A DNA stretch of 64,000 nt from Pyrrhosoma nymphula (GCA_963573305.1 OY754329.1:137131422-137195421); one strand, 5' to 3'. Positions 45,575-56,689 are shown, counted from the first letter of the stretch. Program-made: numbers and translations. Notes: generated from the letters alone by a model not told the origin.

Positions 45575-48225
45575 GTTAATATGGATTTTCACAAAGTTAC
45601 ACTGAGAATATCGAGTTCAACTGTTCTTTTCTTTTTAGTTTGATGAAACTCTGGTAAATATCATCCCATATATCATCTGCAGTGATCCTAAATGATCAGG
45701 CCGTCTCTAGTATTTTGAAAAACAATGGGAATTAGGGATTTCTGCGCTACTGTTATGAAGCAAACTATTTTGCTTGAGAAAAAAAACAGTTAATAAGCTT
45801 AGCTTTTGATTTGACAAGTATTGGTCGCATTACTCTGCTTGATTGGTGCTCGAACAAATCAACAGCTTACACGCAGAAAACAACTTGAGTCCTGATTTTT
45901 TTCTTATACAAATATTTATGCTAAATGTAACTAGGAATAATGTAGTTCATTTAACGTGTATCTCTCTGCGTCTTCCTTGCGTAGCGAAATCCTTAATCTG
46001 AGCTTTAATATGTGTGCAAACGGAGATAATAATCGGCGAAAACAGACCTTAAAGATTGGCCTTAGTCTGGGGCGCGGAAGAAGCAAGTCGTGATTCTCGA
46101 TTGGCCGCTTGCCACATTTGGACACTTCCCCGCTGGCCTCTCTCTCTCTGTCAGATCTCTGGAATCCGAGTTGAGGTTGCGTGTTAATGCGTGGCCAGGT
46201 ACGTGAACTATCCCGAGAGATGGCACTGATGGGAGCGAAGCGGTAATTCTGAGGAATGAATCCCACTCAGCTGAGGGAGAGAATGTGGACAGCCTAAAGC
46301 TTGATGGAGCGATGATGCACGTGCTAAGATATAACTCGCTGTTTCCACCCTCGACACCATAGCATTGGTGGGGGAGAAGGATGACTTGTCCGTCTTACTT
46401 TGGACAGGGGAACAAAGAAAAACGCAGGAATTGGAATTTTACATCGTGTCACGCTTGAATCCTGTCCCCGTGGATCAGTGCGATTGTTCCAAGGTAGCAT
46501 TCGGACAGTGACAAATTTTCATTAGTGGTCCCATTGATTAAAGAAGACAATCGATGGAACTATAAGGCAGGATATTACAGGTAAATATTGTAGACATTAA
46601 AATGTGCAATCGGCCATTTTGAATGGATCAGTTGAGGGGTTTAACACGCCGAAATCATAGGTGGGTGATAGAAGGGGATTTATCAGGGCATCGTAGTGAT
46701 TTATTTAAAAAAATTAAAAATGGAAATAATTTCTTTAAAAAGTTTTTAAATTATGAATACTGCTAGATGCTAATTCATGCAGAAAACGAAACCATGCCGG
46801 GCATTCCAGTGGGGATAGGAGATGTGCTGTTAGTACTACTTATCAATTTAAGGTGAAAGCATTTGAGAGCAATTAAAATAGTCAGCTACACTACCTATCG
46901 TATTGCTCAATTATGAAGCCTCAATAGCAGCTATTCTTTTATCGTTCGCGGTAAAAAATTACATTTTAAACCTCTCCTTTCTAAACATGTCCCTCCTTAT
47001 GTCGGATGGGACGTTAGATCTTTAAACCCTGTGAAATTAAAGCCAATGCACAGTGAAAAATTTTAAAATTCCATATTTATGGCAGGTCTAGTCTTACTCT
47101 GAATTGAGATACAGATTGCTATTCATTTGAACTATTAAAATCATCTCGAGGTGATACCGTATCTTCGGACAGCCTTTGCTGATGGACATTCCATTTAGGA
47201 CACCTTTAACAGTCTTAATTCGATACTCGAGGCACGAGAACTCCATTATAGCTCCATCTTCTCCACATTATCCTCTTCATATATCTCCCGGTTGTGGCAG
47301 ACTTCATTACGTTCTATGACCAAGCTCTTTTTGTCGACTGAAATGACCGGTGTCTTGCTTTATTAAGAGCTGGTCTATTCTCCCTTTCCAGCAATCACGG
47401 CGTAAACTTCTCCCAGAATTCCTGCCAAAGTAGTCGATCAATGCCTCCTGATACAGACGTGCTCGTTAGCAATCACTTTTGGATGTAAGATAATGATTCA
47501 GGAACTTTTTGACACCAAGTCATTTTTATTATAAACTACATTGAAAATGGCAATTATATGCTGAAACAATGGTCGGAAACAAAGGATACTCTATTGTGAA
47601 TAAGTTCTAAGCTATTGTTTTTATTACAATCACATTTCGCTCTGTTACCAAACACTTTATTCGTTTTTTAAATTAATTATGAGAAGTCCGTGTACCGCGA
47701 TTTAAATAAAATGTATTCGTCGGTCGTTTTTTTCCCTTTCTGAAGTTGTTCAGCAATTTTAACCAGTCTTTTACTTGACACGATTCTATTGACCCATGTA
47801 ATCGGTGTAGGTTACGTCTAGCCTTAGGCCAAGGTTGCGTAAAATCCTCCCTAATTCAAGTTTCCATGGAAATCTAGGAATGTGGATGTTATAGTACGTA
47901 CAATATGCTAACATGTTGCTAACTGTCTTTTGGGATAATTTCTGGAAATATACAGCTTAGCTTTGCATCTTGAAAGCGGGTCTAAATATCCGTCGTTGGC
48001 GACTTTATGTGGATAACTGAATGTTCCAGAATGTAAATATTCGTAGAAGCTTATGTTTGTGTAAATTGAACAGAGCAGTGTTTCTAAATAAATGTCTTAA
48101 CTATTTTTCGAAATACGTTCTAACCTCCTGAACTCGAGTTAGTGTTGAATATAGCTGATAGCTGTTCGCTGTTGAAGTATTCAAAGTACCTCCTGATAAT
48201 CCGACATTAATGATAACAGGCTCAC
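45575..48225. other. AT-rich spacer without a gene
   Basis: The frame at 45931-46266 (111 codons, minus) lies in a locally GC-rich stretch with a CT-repeat near 46140 and has no motif. TCCAGTGGGGATA at 46809 resembles the end of the 16.8 kb element, but no partner end is seen. Confidence 0.4.
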
Positions 48226-48229
48226 TCGA

Positions 48230-49360
48230 TGGGGAGGGTACCAATAGTTGTGAATAACTTGAGGTGGAAAAATAAAATCATCCCATTGACATGGATCCCA
48301 GTCTAGAAGAATGATTGATTTTTAACTATGAATTTTTCGTACTGATCAGATTGTTACTGCTTGTTTGAGAATGAAGAAGGCTTACTTATAGTGGGCATCG
48401 CACACCCCTTATCAAATTAGGTAGTGTTTAGGAGGAGATTATTGAAGTTTTAGGTGTGAAAAATATAATTATCCTCCTTGACTCAGACTCCAGTCAAAGG
48501 GAGTGATTTATTTTTACTGCCAATTTTTCGCGCCTGTCAGATCGGTGTATAATTGAGCTATTCATGAGTGAGACCGACAAAGAGTTCGATCATGTACTAC
48601 ACATCCCTTATCAAATTTATCAATTTTGTGGTGGAGTTTGGTGTAATTTTAGGATAGAAAAATTTAAATCGCCCGCCTTGATTAGGTTCTTAGTCTGGGG
48701 GAATAATTGATTTTTCTTTGCGACTTTTTATCATGCCTCAGATTGTTGCGCATTGTTAAGGACAAGGAAAAATGTATTCAGTACCTCTCATTAGTCCCTC
48801 GTCATGTTAAATAATGTCTTGGAGGAGATTAATATAATTTTTGGAATGTAAAATAAAGTCAGCCACTTTGAGTAGTATTTCAGTGTAGAAGAATGACTTT
48901 TCGACAACGAAATTTTCATTCTTTCCTGTTTGTTTTGCATGGGTGAGAAAAAGGAAGAGTTCGATCATGTTTTACATTCGCATCCATTATTCTGTTAAGT
49001 TAATCTGGGAAAATATAACCAATCCCTTTGACTATAGAATCCCAGTCAAGGGGAATGGATTTTTGGCTGCGAAATTTTCATTCTTGCCTGATTGTTTTTC
49101 ATGGGTGAGAACGAGGAAAAATTCGATCATGCTCTACCTACGCATCTATTACTCTGTTCAGTAATTTTAGGAAAATATAATTATTCTCTTTGACTATAGA
49201 ATCCCAGTTTGGGGGAATAAATATTTGGCTGCGAATTTTCATTTTTTCCTGATTGTTTTGCGTGGGTGAGAACGACGGAGAATTTGATCGCGTATCGCAC
49301 ATCCCTCATCAAATTAAGTAATGTTGAGGTTGAGATTAGTGTTAATTTTCGGGGATGGAA
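48230..49360. repeat. Decayed tandem array of about six units (about 160-200 bp each)
   Basis: A recurring unit has the order: GGAAAATATAA(T/C), CTTTGACTATAGAATCCCAG, GGGGGAATAA/GAATGATTG, TTTTCATTCTTGCCTGA, GGGTGAGAA, TTCGATCATG, CACATCCCTTATCAAATTA. The AGTC-type anchor occurs at 48300, 48492, 48692, 48882, 49044 and 49206, so the periods are 192, 200, 190, 162 and 162. The last two units lack about 30 bp (the AGGAGGAGATTA segment) present in the first four, showing stepwise change along the array. Confidence 0.8.
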
Positions 49361-49379
49361 CCGGAAGTGAGAAAGAAAT

Positions 49380-50870
49380 AAAGAGAGGGTGTTGATGCGT
49401 TGATTAATGAAAGAGCGTTACGCAAGTGTGGAGAGATGAGGAGGCCATTGTACCTGCGTTGTGGGTGGGTGGGAGGGCGCCGTGGAAATCGAACCGTGGG
49501 ACTCCGTGACCCGTGATGGTGAGCCGGAGAACGGCGTTCTCGCTTTCCTGTTTGATTTCGAGAGTGTGTGTGTTTACGAGTGAGTTGAATTCTCTCCTTG
49601 TTCGAGGCACACCTCAAATGCTCCTCCGCGACATAGTGCTTTCGATACATCGACGACCACTACTTTAGGCGAGACTTTACGCATGGTAATTGACTTCTTA
49701 AAGAAGTGACGAGTGTAGCGACATCTTGATTTGTATCGCTACCTGCACGGAATCATCCTTGCTTTCACGTAACTTCCGATTTTTCCTTTAAAAAATTGAA
49801 TGATGGAAGTAAACAATGAATATGGCTATGACGAAAATCGTCAGATTTCGGCAATCATTGCTTTTTTTTCAAATCGCACTCTTCGAATCACGCTGGCATT
49901 CGTGGAATTCATAATTTTGCGTTAATTACATTAGTTAAATATTTTACTTCCATATAGCGAATAAAAATTAGAATTGTTTAATTTCTGATTATTTAATACT
50001 AATAAGGCATAAGTCTTTCATTTTAGCAATGTCCATTAGAAAAATTTTAAGTAAAACAATATTTACCTATGTAACAATAAGTTCTCATCTGGCAATTTTT
50101 TTGTCGTTTACGTTTTTTTAATCCCCGCTCGAAGTCATGTAATTGCCATCTCGCCGTGGCGATTTTATCGTGGAATCGAAATGCTAATTGCAGAGAAAAT
50201 AGAAGACTGTATTCCGTGCAAGTACTGACCACAGTCGATTATTACCGCTATCGTCCCGTACTGCCATAGATGTCAAGGAACTAGGATGGGAATCGCTCTC
50301 ACAGCGTAGATTAAAGAATAGGCTTAACCTCCTGAGTAAACTCGAGGCCGTTTACTTCTCCGTTGATGTAAAGAACATATTGAAAACTCCATGTTACTGT
50401 GGGAAGTTTCATCACATGCATAAAATTAGAGAGATAAGAGTTCAGGACCGACAGGTTCAAAATGTGATTTTTACGCGCACGGTTAAGGACAACAATAACC
50501 ATGATCGAAGCCTTCAGTAATGATAGTGATTAAGGATAGGTAGCTTTATTTATTTTTTCATTTTTCCAGCTCATTGAGGGTCGATCCCTCCACGGGGCTT
50601 CAAGGGCAGGTTTCTACGGCTCCGGCCAGTGGACTGTGGAGTACTGCGGAGTGTGGACTCCCGGGCTTTGAACATCGAGCAACGCGCATATGTTTACGTT
50701 ATTTTAACTCTTCCTGTCGATAGTCACCTAGATGATCGAAATGTATGCATAGGAGTCAAAATTTATATTTTTTTCACTGACAATTTGGCTTAATGTTTAA
50801 TTTAAATTTACTCGTTAATTGCACTCTTCTTGAATTCGTAAAAACTTAATTCTACTATTCTCATAATTCT
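49380..50870. other. Spacer without a gene
   Basis: A GC-richer patch at 49430-49620, including GTGTGTGTGT near 49566, precedes an AT-rich region. Frames of 68-102 codons on the minus strand overlap in different frames and have no motif. Confidence 0.4.
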
Positions 50871-50879
50871 ATAAAATAC

Positions 50880-51065
50880 CCTGAAAAACACCTCAAGGGT
50901 GTGTGGCAGGGGGTTAGTAGTCACCAACATTCATTACACCATACCCTAAAGCTAGTGTAACTACGATTATTGATGCATTGGCATAAATCGCTTCTGCTTG
51001 TCACGAGGTGAAGCCTCACAAGCATGCACTACACTATAGATATACTACCAATGTTAGAGGGACCG
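50880..51065 (-). repeat. Dispersed repeat family Y, copy 2
   Basis: CACCTCAAGGGTGTGTGGCA, then TAGTAGTCACCAACAT, CATTACACCATACCC and AGTGTAACTACGA match 53161-53240 in order. The start is the reverse complement of the copy at 22285. Confidence 0.7.
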
Positions 51066-51409
51066 TTAGTATTTATCTATATTGAAACTGCATAAACGGA
51101 CAGAGATTCAAGGGTTGTGCCGAAAACATACACGGCGTGCTGTAAGTACTAGGTATCAGATAAGGATACAAGTATTAGGGAGAACTAATACTACTAATAC
51201 TAAGCTATACTACCTATCGACAAACTTAGTTAAAAGTCTCATTGGCAGCTGTTATGGTCTCTTATCGATCGCGGGAAGCATTATTATTGTCTGCGTAATG
51301 ACACGGAGAGTAATCGATATGTCGGCAGAATTACGTGGACAAATAATCGCTTTATCAATGTCCATCATTTGGTGACGTAAACCTGGTAGAAAAGGGAAGA
51401 AAACGTCGA

Positions 51410-51620
51410 TGAGGTCGGTCTCACCGCGTGGTCACGCTCCGTGAGTCAATTTCCCGCGGAAAGCGAAACTGTTGAGCGAGGGATGCCTTATCCCCCTTCC
51501 CTTTCCCCCATACCCTCACTCCACTCCTCCTTTCTCTTTGAACGCCTCCCCCTCCTCCCCCAACCACGTGGGAAAGGGAAGCAAGCGAAGAAAACCTTTG
51601 CCTGAGGACGGTACTTTATG
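51410..51620. other. GC-rich, pyrimidine-rich patch
   Basis: CCCTTCCCTTTCCCCCATACC and similar runs dominate. The frames here have no motif. Confidence 0.4.
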
Positions 51621-51777
51621 CCTTCCTTTCCTCGCAATGATTTTTTGTTACCTCCGCTAGTCGATACGCACTTCTCTTTCCTTCATGAAGTAGTCATGGT
51701 CATGAGTCGCTCACTCACTCTTCCTTTGAATTGTCAAGTTTTCCCTTGGCTCCTTCCCCTTACACTTTTTGCTCTCA

Positions 51778-52055
51778 CGTTCATGTCACACGAGACGAGT
51801 TTCCATACTGCATTTCGAACGAGAAAGCCTCATATCCTACTCGCTGGCAATTTTTATTGCGGCGTTCTTTTCCATGCTACAACTCAGTCTCAATACTGCG
51901 GGCATTATTTTGTGACTTAAATAACAAAAGAGGTTAGTTGGTAATTGGCTGGGTTAAATGTTACCATGCAACATTTGGCAGGAGAAACCCTCATGTCCGG
52001 CTCAAGTGCAAATTTTCTTGCTGTATCCCTTCGCCGATACAACTCATGAACAAAT
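51778..52055 (+). repeat. Dispersed repeat family Z, two adjacent partial copies
   Basis: At 51785 CACACGAGACGAGTTTCCAT is followed by CGAGAAAGCC, GGCAATTTTTATTGCGGCG, TTCTTTTCCATGCTACAACT. At 51960 a second partial copy reads CCATGCAACATTTGGCAGGA, GAAACCCTCATG, CAAATTTTCTTGCTGTA, then ATACAACTCATG. A third copy lies at 62020. Confidence 0.6.
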
Positions 52056-52207
52056 CGCACTTGTACGCTTTGTCCGTGAGTTATAGACTCTAAAATGACA
52101 TGAGACTGTAAAAATCAAAATGGTTTGCTGATAGAGAATGAAAATTACCTTGATAAAAATTACTCAAGGATGGAATAATTCCATCCACTTAAAGGTAACT
52201 TTTAATG

Positions 52208-52444
52208 TACAGTCGCCGCATAAAGTCTGGCGACATCGACAAAACCGCTGTATATGCGAAAATACGATTTTTTGTGGCTCCACTGATTAAAAAGTGAGGC
52301 ATGGGGAGGAGATATAGAGAGGAGGGGTGTGGGAGGGAGGTGAGAAAGTTTCCTGAGTATTCGTGAATAGGAACCTCGTCTTTGGGGCTAGTGAAGTAAG
52401 GGGATGAAGTTGCCGATGTCGCCAGACTTTATGCGGCGACTGTA
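52208..52444. mobile_element. Tc1/mariner-type MITE with perfect inverted ends
   Basis: The 35-bp arms 52204-52238 and 52414-52448 are exact reverse complements. They contain TA followed by CAGTCGCCGCATAAAGTCTG. TA dinucleotides at 52208-52209 and 52443-52444 fit the TA target duplication of Tc1/mariner elements, leaving a 233-bp element (52210-52442). Arm identity reaches 4 bases past the TA on both sides, so the flanking palindrome ATGTA/TACAT may be by chance or part of a preferred target. There is no transposase. Confidence 0.85.
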
Positions 52445-52491
52445 CATTATCTGATGCTATTTAACTTTTGCACCATACCTTCAACATGTAG

Positions 52492-52531
52492 CCCTGAAGA
52501 TCTCTGTCAATACTGGCGAAACGTTGTCTTT
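52492..52531 (+). ncRNA. Degenerate hammerhead-like motif
   Basis: CTGAAGA (52494-52500), a damaged stem II region ending ACTGGC, GAAA (52518-52521) and GTC (52526-52528) occur in order. It is a single copy without an inverted partner, and is probably a relic of a Penelope-like terminal repeat. Stem II does not pair well. Confidence 0.4.
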
Positions 52532-52756
52532 GCCTTACATGTTTTTGGCTCATTGATGGTTGGCTGGGTCCTTTGTTGTGTGTGCACTGAGAATGTAATA
52601 ATTGAATGATTTAGTCGATTTGCTCCCTAATGCTTGTACCTTTATCTGCTACCTAGTACTAACAAAACGTCTTGCATGTTTACGGTGTAACTCTAGTGTC
52701 TCCGTGAATGTATGTGTTTGCAAAATACATCAATATGAATACTTCCTCTTACATTG

Positions 52757-52965
52757 GTGGCACACGTATAGTGTAGTGTATGTTGGTGAAATTTCACCTC
52801 CTGACAAGTAGTCGCAGGTTTTTGCTAATGCATTAACTGCCGTAGTTTCACTAACCATATTATAGGTAACAGTCCAGTGCATGTTGGTGATAACTCACCC
52901 CCTGCGACACACCATTGAGGAGGCTCGCAGGGTATTATGCAGATGCAGTTTAATTGCAGTGCCAA
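52757..52965 (+). repeat. Dispersed repeat family Y, copies 3 and 4
   Basis: TGTATGTTGGTGAAATTTCA at 52778 and GTGCATGTTGGTGATAACTC at 52877 are related starts. The second continues ACCCCCTGCGACACACCATT, GGAGGCTCGCAGGGTATTA, TGCAGATGCAG, as in the 22.27 kb copy. Confidence 0.6.
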
Positions 52966-53127
52966 TGTAGGGCGATGGTACTGCCTTAAATACAAGCTTA
53001 ATGGGTCGCATTTGAGCAGAGGTTGAATTACTATCCTATGAAAAAAGGCTGGGTAGGAATTCCGGTGGTGGCATATATTTTCCAATGGTAATCCGATTAA
53101 TTTACACATGACGGGATAACATTTAGA

Positions 53128-53255
53128 ATAGAGGTCTACATCGACAAAATACCTTGCAAGCCAAGGGTGTGTGGCAGGGGTAAGTAGTCACCAAGATGCA
53201 TTACACTATACCCTATTAAGGTCAGTGTAACTACGACCACCCTGTTCTCCGGTGA
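53128..53255 (-). repeat. Dispersed repeat family Y, copy 5
   Basis: TCTACATCGACAAAATACCT, TGCAAGCCAAGGGTGTGTGG and TAGTCACCAAGATGCATTAC repeat the 50.88 kb copy, including the AGTGTAACTACGACC segment. The inverted complement of its first part matches 52915-52945. Confidence 0.7.
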
Positions 53256-53536
53256 GACGGTTGGACAATGGTCTTCTTGGAGACTTACTTCATGAGAAGG
53301 GTTATGCGGGCACCAGAATTCTCACCTCCATTCAAGGGTCCTCTTTCCTTCCACTTCTGTCCTAATTTCTTTCCTCCTGGTGTAAAGCGCTAACCTGTGA
53401 AGAACGAACTTGAATCATATAAACAATAAACTTGCACCGGGACCAGGAAAATCTCATTACTCAGGCCATTGATTTTCTTTTGTCTCTTTAGATATAAATA
53501 ACCCATGCAATTTGATTATTTTTAAAAAACTTATAT

Positions 53537-53618
53537 GACTTTTCTTTTCTTTGCAGGTAAGAGAGACCATTCTGTGGAATGAAAGACACATTATGAGTGA
53601 AAATGATACCTGGTGAGT
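53537..53618 (+). other. Exon-like unit B / candidate recursive splice site
   Basis: CTTTTCTTTTCTTTGCAG (53539-53556) is followed at once by GTAAGA. The unit 53557-53612 (56 bp) ends CCTG|GTGAGT. It contains ATG-AAA-GAC-ACA-TTA-TGA and, overlapping that stop, ATG-AGT-GAA-AAT-GAT-ACC-TGG-TGA, giving M-S-E-N-D-T-W-stop with the stop built from the donor. Unit A at 3289-3337 has the same signals and the related M-N-D-N-E-D-W-stop. Similarity covers the pyrimidine tract, the unit and the donor, and stops soon after. This supports selection on a splicing unit or an exon duplication, rather than a dispersed repeat. Confidence 0.55.
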
Positions 53619-53678
53619 TACTAAACCCATGAATTTTCGTCTTCACTTGCTCGCTGTGTCTTAAAAAAGTATCTTGTG

Positions 53679-53862
53679 AATACGTAGTTGGTCATCTCCA
53701 TCGTCTCAGGCTCAACTTTGTGGAAGTTCATTATATATTAAATGAAAGGAAAACTTTGTTTTATTCCACCAATTTATTTGTCGTTACTACTTGTTTCGAC
53801 AAATAAATTGGTGGAATAAAACAAAGTTTTCCTTTCATTTAATATATTAATACGTAGTTGGT
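53679..53862. mobile_element. Perfect 51-bp-arm palindrome inside a 14-bp direct repeat
   Basis: Arms 53733-53783 and 53797-53847 are exact reverse complements with a 13-base loop (TTACTACTTGTTT). Outward the right arm reads CGACAAATAAATTGGTGGAA, TAAAACAAAG, CCTTTCATTTAATATA, resembling the outer part of the 36.1 kb unit (AATAAATGTATGTGGAATAA, CTTTTCATTT) without a hammerhead core. The sequence AATACGTAGTTGGT lies at 53679-53692 and again at 53849-53862 and fits a 14-bp target duplication. Confidence 0.8.
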
Positions 53863-53947
53863 ATTGAGGTTCAATCCGTCTGTGCATTGGCCTTTCTCTT
53901 TTTTAAGTACCTATAAACGTTTATGGTCGAGGATCCCTTTGGTTTGG

Positions 53948-53995
53948 TGGCTAGGGTACTGGCCTCTCATCTTGAGGGCCAGGGATTGAATTCCC
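53948..53995 (+). repeat. tRNA-derived SINE-like head
   Basis: TGGCTAGGGTACTGGC (A box region, 53948-53963) and GGGATTGAATTCCC (B box region, 53982-53995) have tRNA-like spacing. This is the best preserved of the GTACTGG-type copies. Confidence 0.65.
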
Positions 53996-54114
53996 TGAGA
54001 TGGCGGTCAAGTGTCAGCAGTGCGTTACATGAAATACGATGAAAGCGTTCGCAATCCATAGGAGGTAAACATAAAATTGAATGAAGATTAAGATAGGGCA
54101 TTTTATCTGGTGGC

Positions 54115-54360
54115 AATAGCCGTAGCCTCTGAGATGTACAGACCTGAATTTCGATTGTAATTTGTTTAATAATAGTAGTCCTAACATTTTCAATTCCCTT
54201 ACGGAGTTAAAAGGAAAAATAATCGAATAGAAGGTTGTTATGGCAGTTAAGACTTGGTTATTACCGTAAATATTCTTTTTAATGAGATAATTCGTAGGAA
54301 TAATAGATAAAATTGGGGTAGGTAGATTTACGGCCTGTACATCTCGGAGGCTACGCAAAA
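54115..54360. mobile_element. Short MITE-like element
   Basis: GTAGCCTCTGAGATGTACAG (about 54121-54140) and CTGTACATCTCGGAGGCTAC (about 54336-54355) are inverted with one mismatch. The interior is AT-rich. A 119-codon frame across it (54014-54373, minus) has no motif. Confidence 0.65.
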
Positions 54361-54489
54361 GCAGATTAAGCATTTTGCAGTGAGCAACAAAGGTTTGCGA
54401 CTTTGGGAACCCTGGTAGTCGAACTACATTGTCGACTACCTTACTCCCTCTAGCTGAGGTACATTACAGGCTAGGGCTTGATGGTTTTC

Positions 54490-54720
54490 CAGTATATTGG
54501 TTTCATTAGCAATATTTTTAAATATTGGGATTCCATAATTACAATTTTTGTTCGACCAATACCAATACCCTGTATTGGATATTGTTGGTCGGAAAAACCA
54601 ATATTTGTGATTGGAATATTGTATACTGAATAACCAATATTTCCAATTGGAATATTGGATATTGGATTACTAATGTTAAAAATTCAAGTATTGAATATTG
54701 GAACCCGGCGAGGAGGGTGG
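54490..54720. repeat. Degenerate AATATTGG/CCAATATT repeats
   Basis: Many variants of TTGGAATATTGG and ACCAATATTT occur in both orientations. This is low-complexity sequence able to fold on itself. The frame at 54539-54772 is only a reading of it. Confidence 0.75.
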
Positions 54721-54729
54721 TCGGAGAGC

Positions 54730-56600
54730 GCCCTAATCTTAGAAAACAGACGGGTCCAGGCGCGTGTGGCACTCAGTGAAGCACTTCCTTTTACACCATT
54801 ATTCATAGCAATAACTGGGAAATAGAAGCTCATATTGATTTTCCTGTTTTATTAACAGACAATTACATAATTAACACAGGCAGCATTTGCAAACCATTAT
54901 AAGCTAGATTATTTTACCTGTTAATATTGCTGTATTCAATATTTTCCAGTATACCAACATTTATTTTTTTCATAATTTCCAAAATTACAATATGCCAATG
55001 TTGTTTTAAAAGTAAATGTAAATACCGCAGAGCCCTATTACGGGCTGTGGACCCGACCTCTTTAAAGGATATTCTGCGCTACTGCCACCACAGTTCGCTA
55101 CTTCTGTACACCGGGTGTCAGGCCTACAGCGTACTTGATGTTGACGAAGAGGCGTTGAAATACGTGCCAATCTTAATTTTTATCAATTAATGTGTCTGTT
55201 ATAAATATTAGAAAGTTTTGTTCCACAAATTAACTCCCAATTGGAGGGCTGCACGTGCCGAAATCTTCTTATTCCTAGGATGTGAGGTGGGTCTTGCTCG
55301 GCCTGTTTCAGATTTTACTGACTTCGAAGATGCTGAAGAGGCTGAAACAATACAGCTGGTAGACTGAAATATAATCCCATGTAATGCATATCTTTCTTAA
55401 CGTAGAATTTTCCTTCCCAAGTCATAAATAACATTGATATGATGTTTTTTTAGATGATTTCCGTAAATAATGTTCACATGGGCCTCGCAACGCAATTATT
55501 AATCTGACTCAGAAGTTGACGAGCCGAGAATAAGAGGCCCTTATAGCCCTCTACCCTACAATACGGTTGGCTTCATCCCTTCTCTGCTACTGCCATCTGT
55601 CCCCGCCTTTGACCTCTCCTGACCGCCCTCCTCAATGCCATTATCCACCCAGCTCCCCTGGCGCCTTGCTCTAACCTTGAACGTCTGGGGGTGACCTTAA
55701 AAATAAAATCCTCTCCACTAGACTCCCTCTCCATGGAGCCCAACCTCACCTGCCACATCGCCTTAGTTTCCTCCTGTTAATCCTTCCTCACCTTGGGCAT
55801 TCTCTTCATTGACTCTCTTCCAGAATTTTACGGCTTCTAAATGCCATGCCTCGTCTTTCCTCACCTTAAGGAACTTGTTTTTATCCCGCATTAAGACCCC
55901 GACGCATATTTCGTTGAATGAGCATGGTCAACTGCTGTCATCGACAAGCGTTTGTGTTACGGGCTCGACGAAGCTACTTTCAAAAGGAGTTGCAATGAAA
56001 ATATTTCTCTCGTCCAAGTCTGTTGAGTGTGTTAATCATCGGCCCTGGCTTCTCATAGGTTATTTCATCGTTTTATCTTACATAAGTGTATAATTTTCAT
56101 GGTGAAATGATTTTTAGCGCTGCTTCATATTACCATTTGAATCAAAATAGATCAAATTTCCTTCAAATTATTGGTGAAATGAAATTTGAGCAGACTGAAT
56201 TGAGGTATATCAATCGTTTTATTAAATAACCAGTCACAAACGGGTTCCGTTTTAGTGTGACAATATTTAAGAAAGTGGACCATTTTGAACAAACACATCT
56301 AAGTGAAATGAACATTTGACTCCGGGGAAACTGGCTTAAATGTCAGAGAAGATATGCCTTGCCGTTTAAGTATCATAAACAAGGGATTTAGATGAAGTAG
56401 TAGTGTTAATATCTTGACCATGGCCTAATTGTGATAGCTATTAACTAACGTGCGCAATAATGATAGGTATGTCCATCTCTCCAATGAGGCAATCCAATGC
56501 CTAACTTTTGGTTGAAAGAAAGATATTAATCAGGCGTTGTGTTGGAATAGGAACATAATGGATGGCCTAATAAATTGCAATATTCCACAGGTATGCTCTT
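54730..56600. other. Spacer without a gene
   Basis: A GC-richer 55030-55180 segment lies in an 87-codon frame (54927-55190, plus) with no family match I can name. A GC-rich patch lies at 55560-55760. Confidence 0.4.
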
Positions 56601-56605
56601 CAAAC

Positions 56606-56641
56606 CTGACCTAAGTTTCGATGTAATACATCATATTCAGA
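56606..56641 (-). ncRNA. Degenerate hammerhead-like motif
   Basis: On the minus strand: CTGAATA (G8 lost), an extra T, a perfect 5-bp stem II GATGT/ACATC with loop ATT, GAAA, C, TTAG, then GTC at 56610-56608. Stem II is well kept, but the first box is broken and stem I does not pair. Confidence 0.45.
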
Positions 56642-56689
56642 TTTAGGATCAGTTTTACCTTCAACCTCTTCGCCTGAAGTTGATGTAGT

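Noticed and set aside
46571..46590. TTACAGGTAAAT, possible third recursive splice site
   Set aside because: No pyrimidine tract precedes the CAG, and no donor follows at the right distance.
46800..46830. TCCAGTGGGGATA resembling the end of the 16.8 kb element
   Set aside because: No partner end or GAACGTTC interior nearby.
48943..49164. 73-codon frame
   Set aside because: It spans two units of the tandem array and repeats itself with the unit.
54014..54373. 119-codon minus-strand frame
   Set aside because: It crosses a SINE-like head and a MITE with inverted ends; no motif.
54539..54772. Frame with repeated I-Q-Y-x-I-F-Q
   Set aside because: It is a reading of AATATTGG simple repeats.
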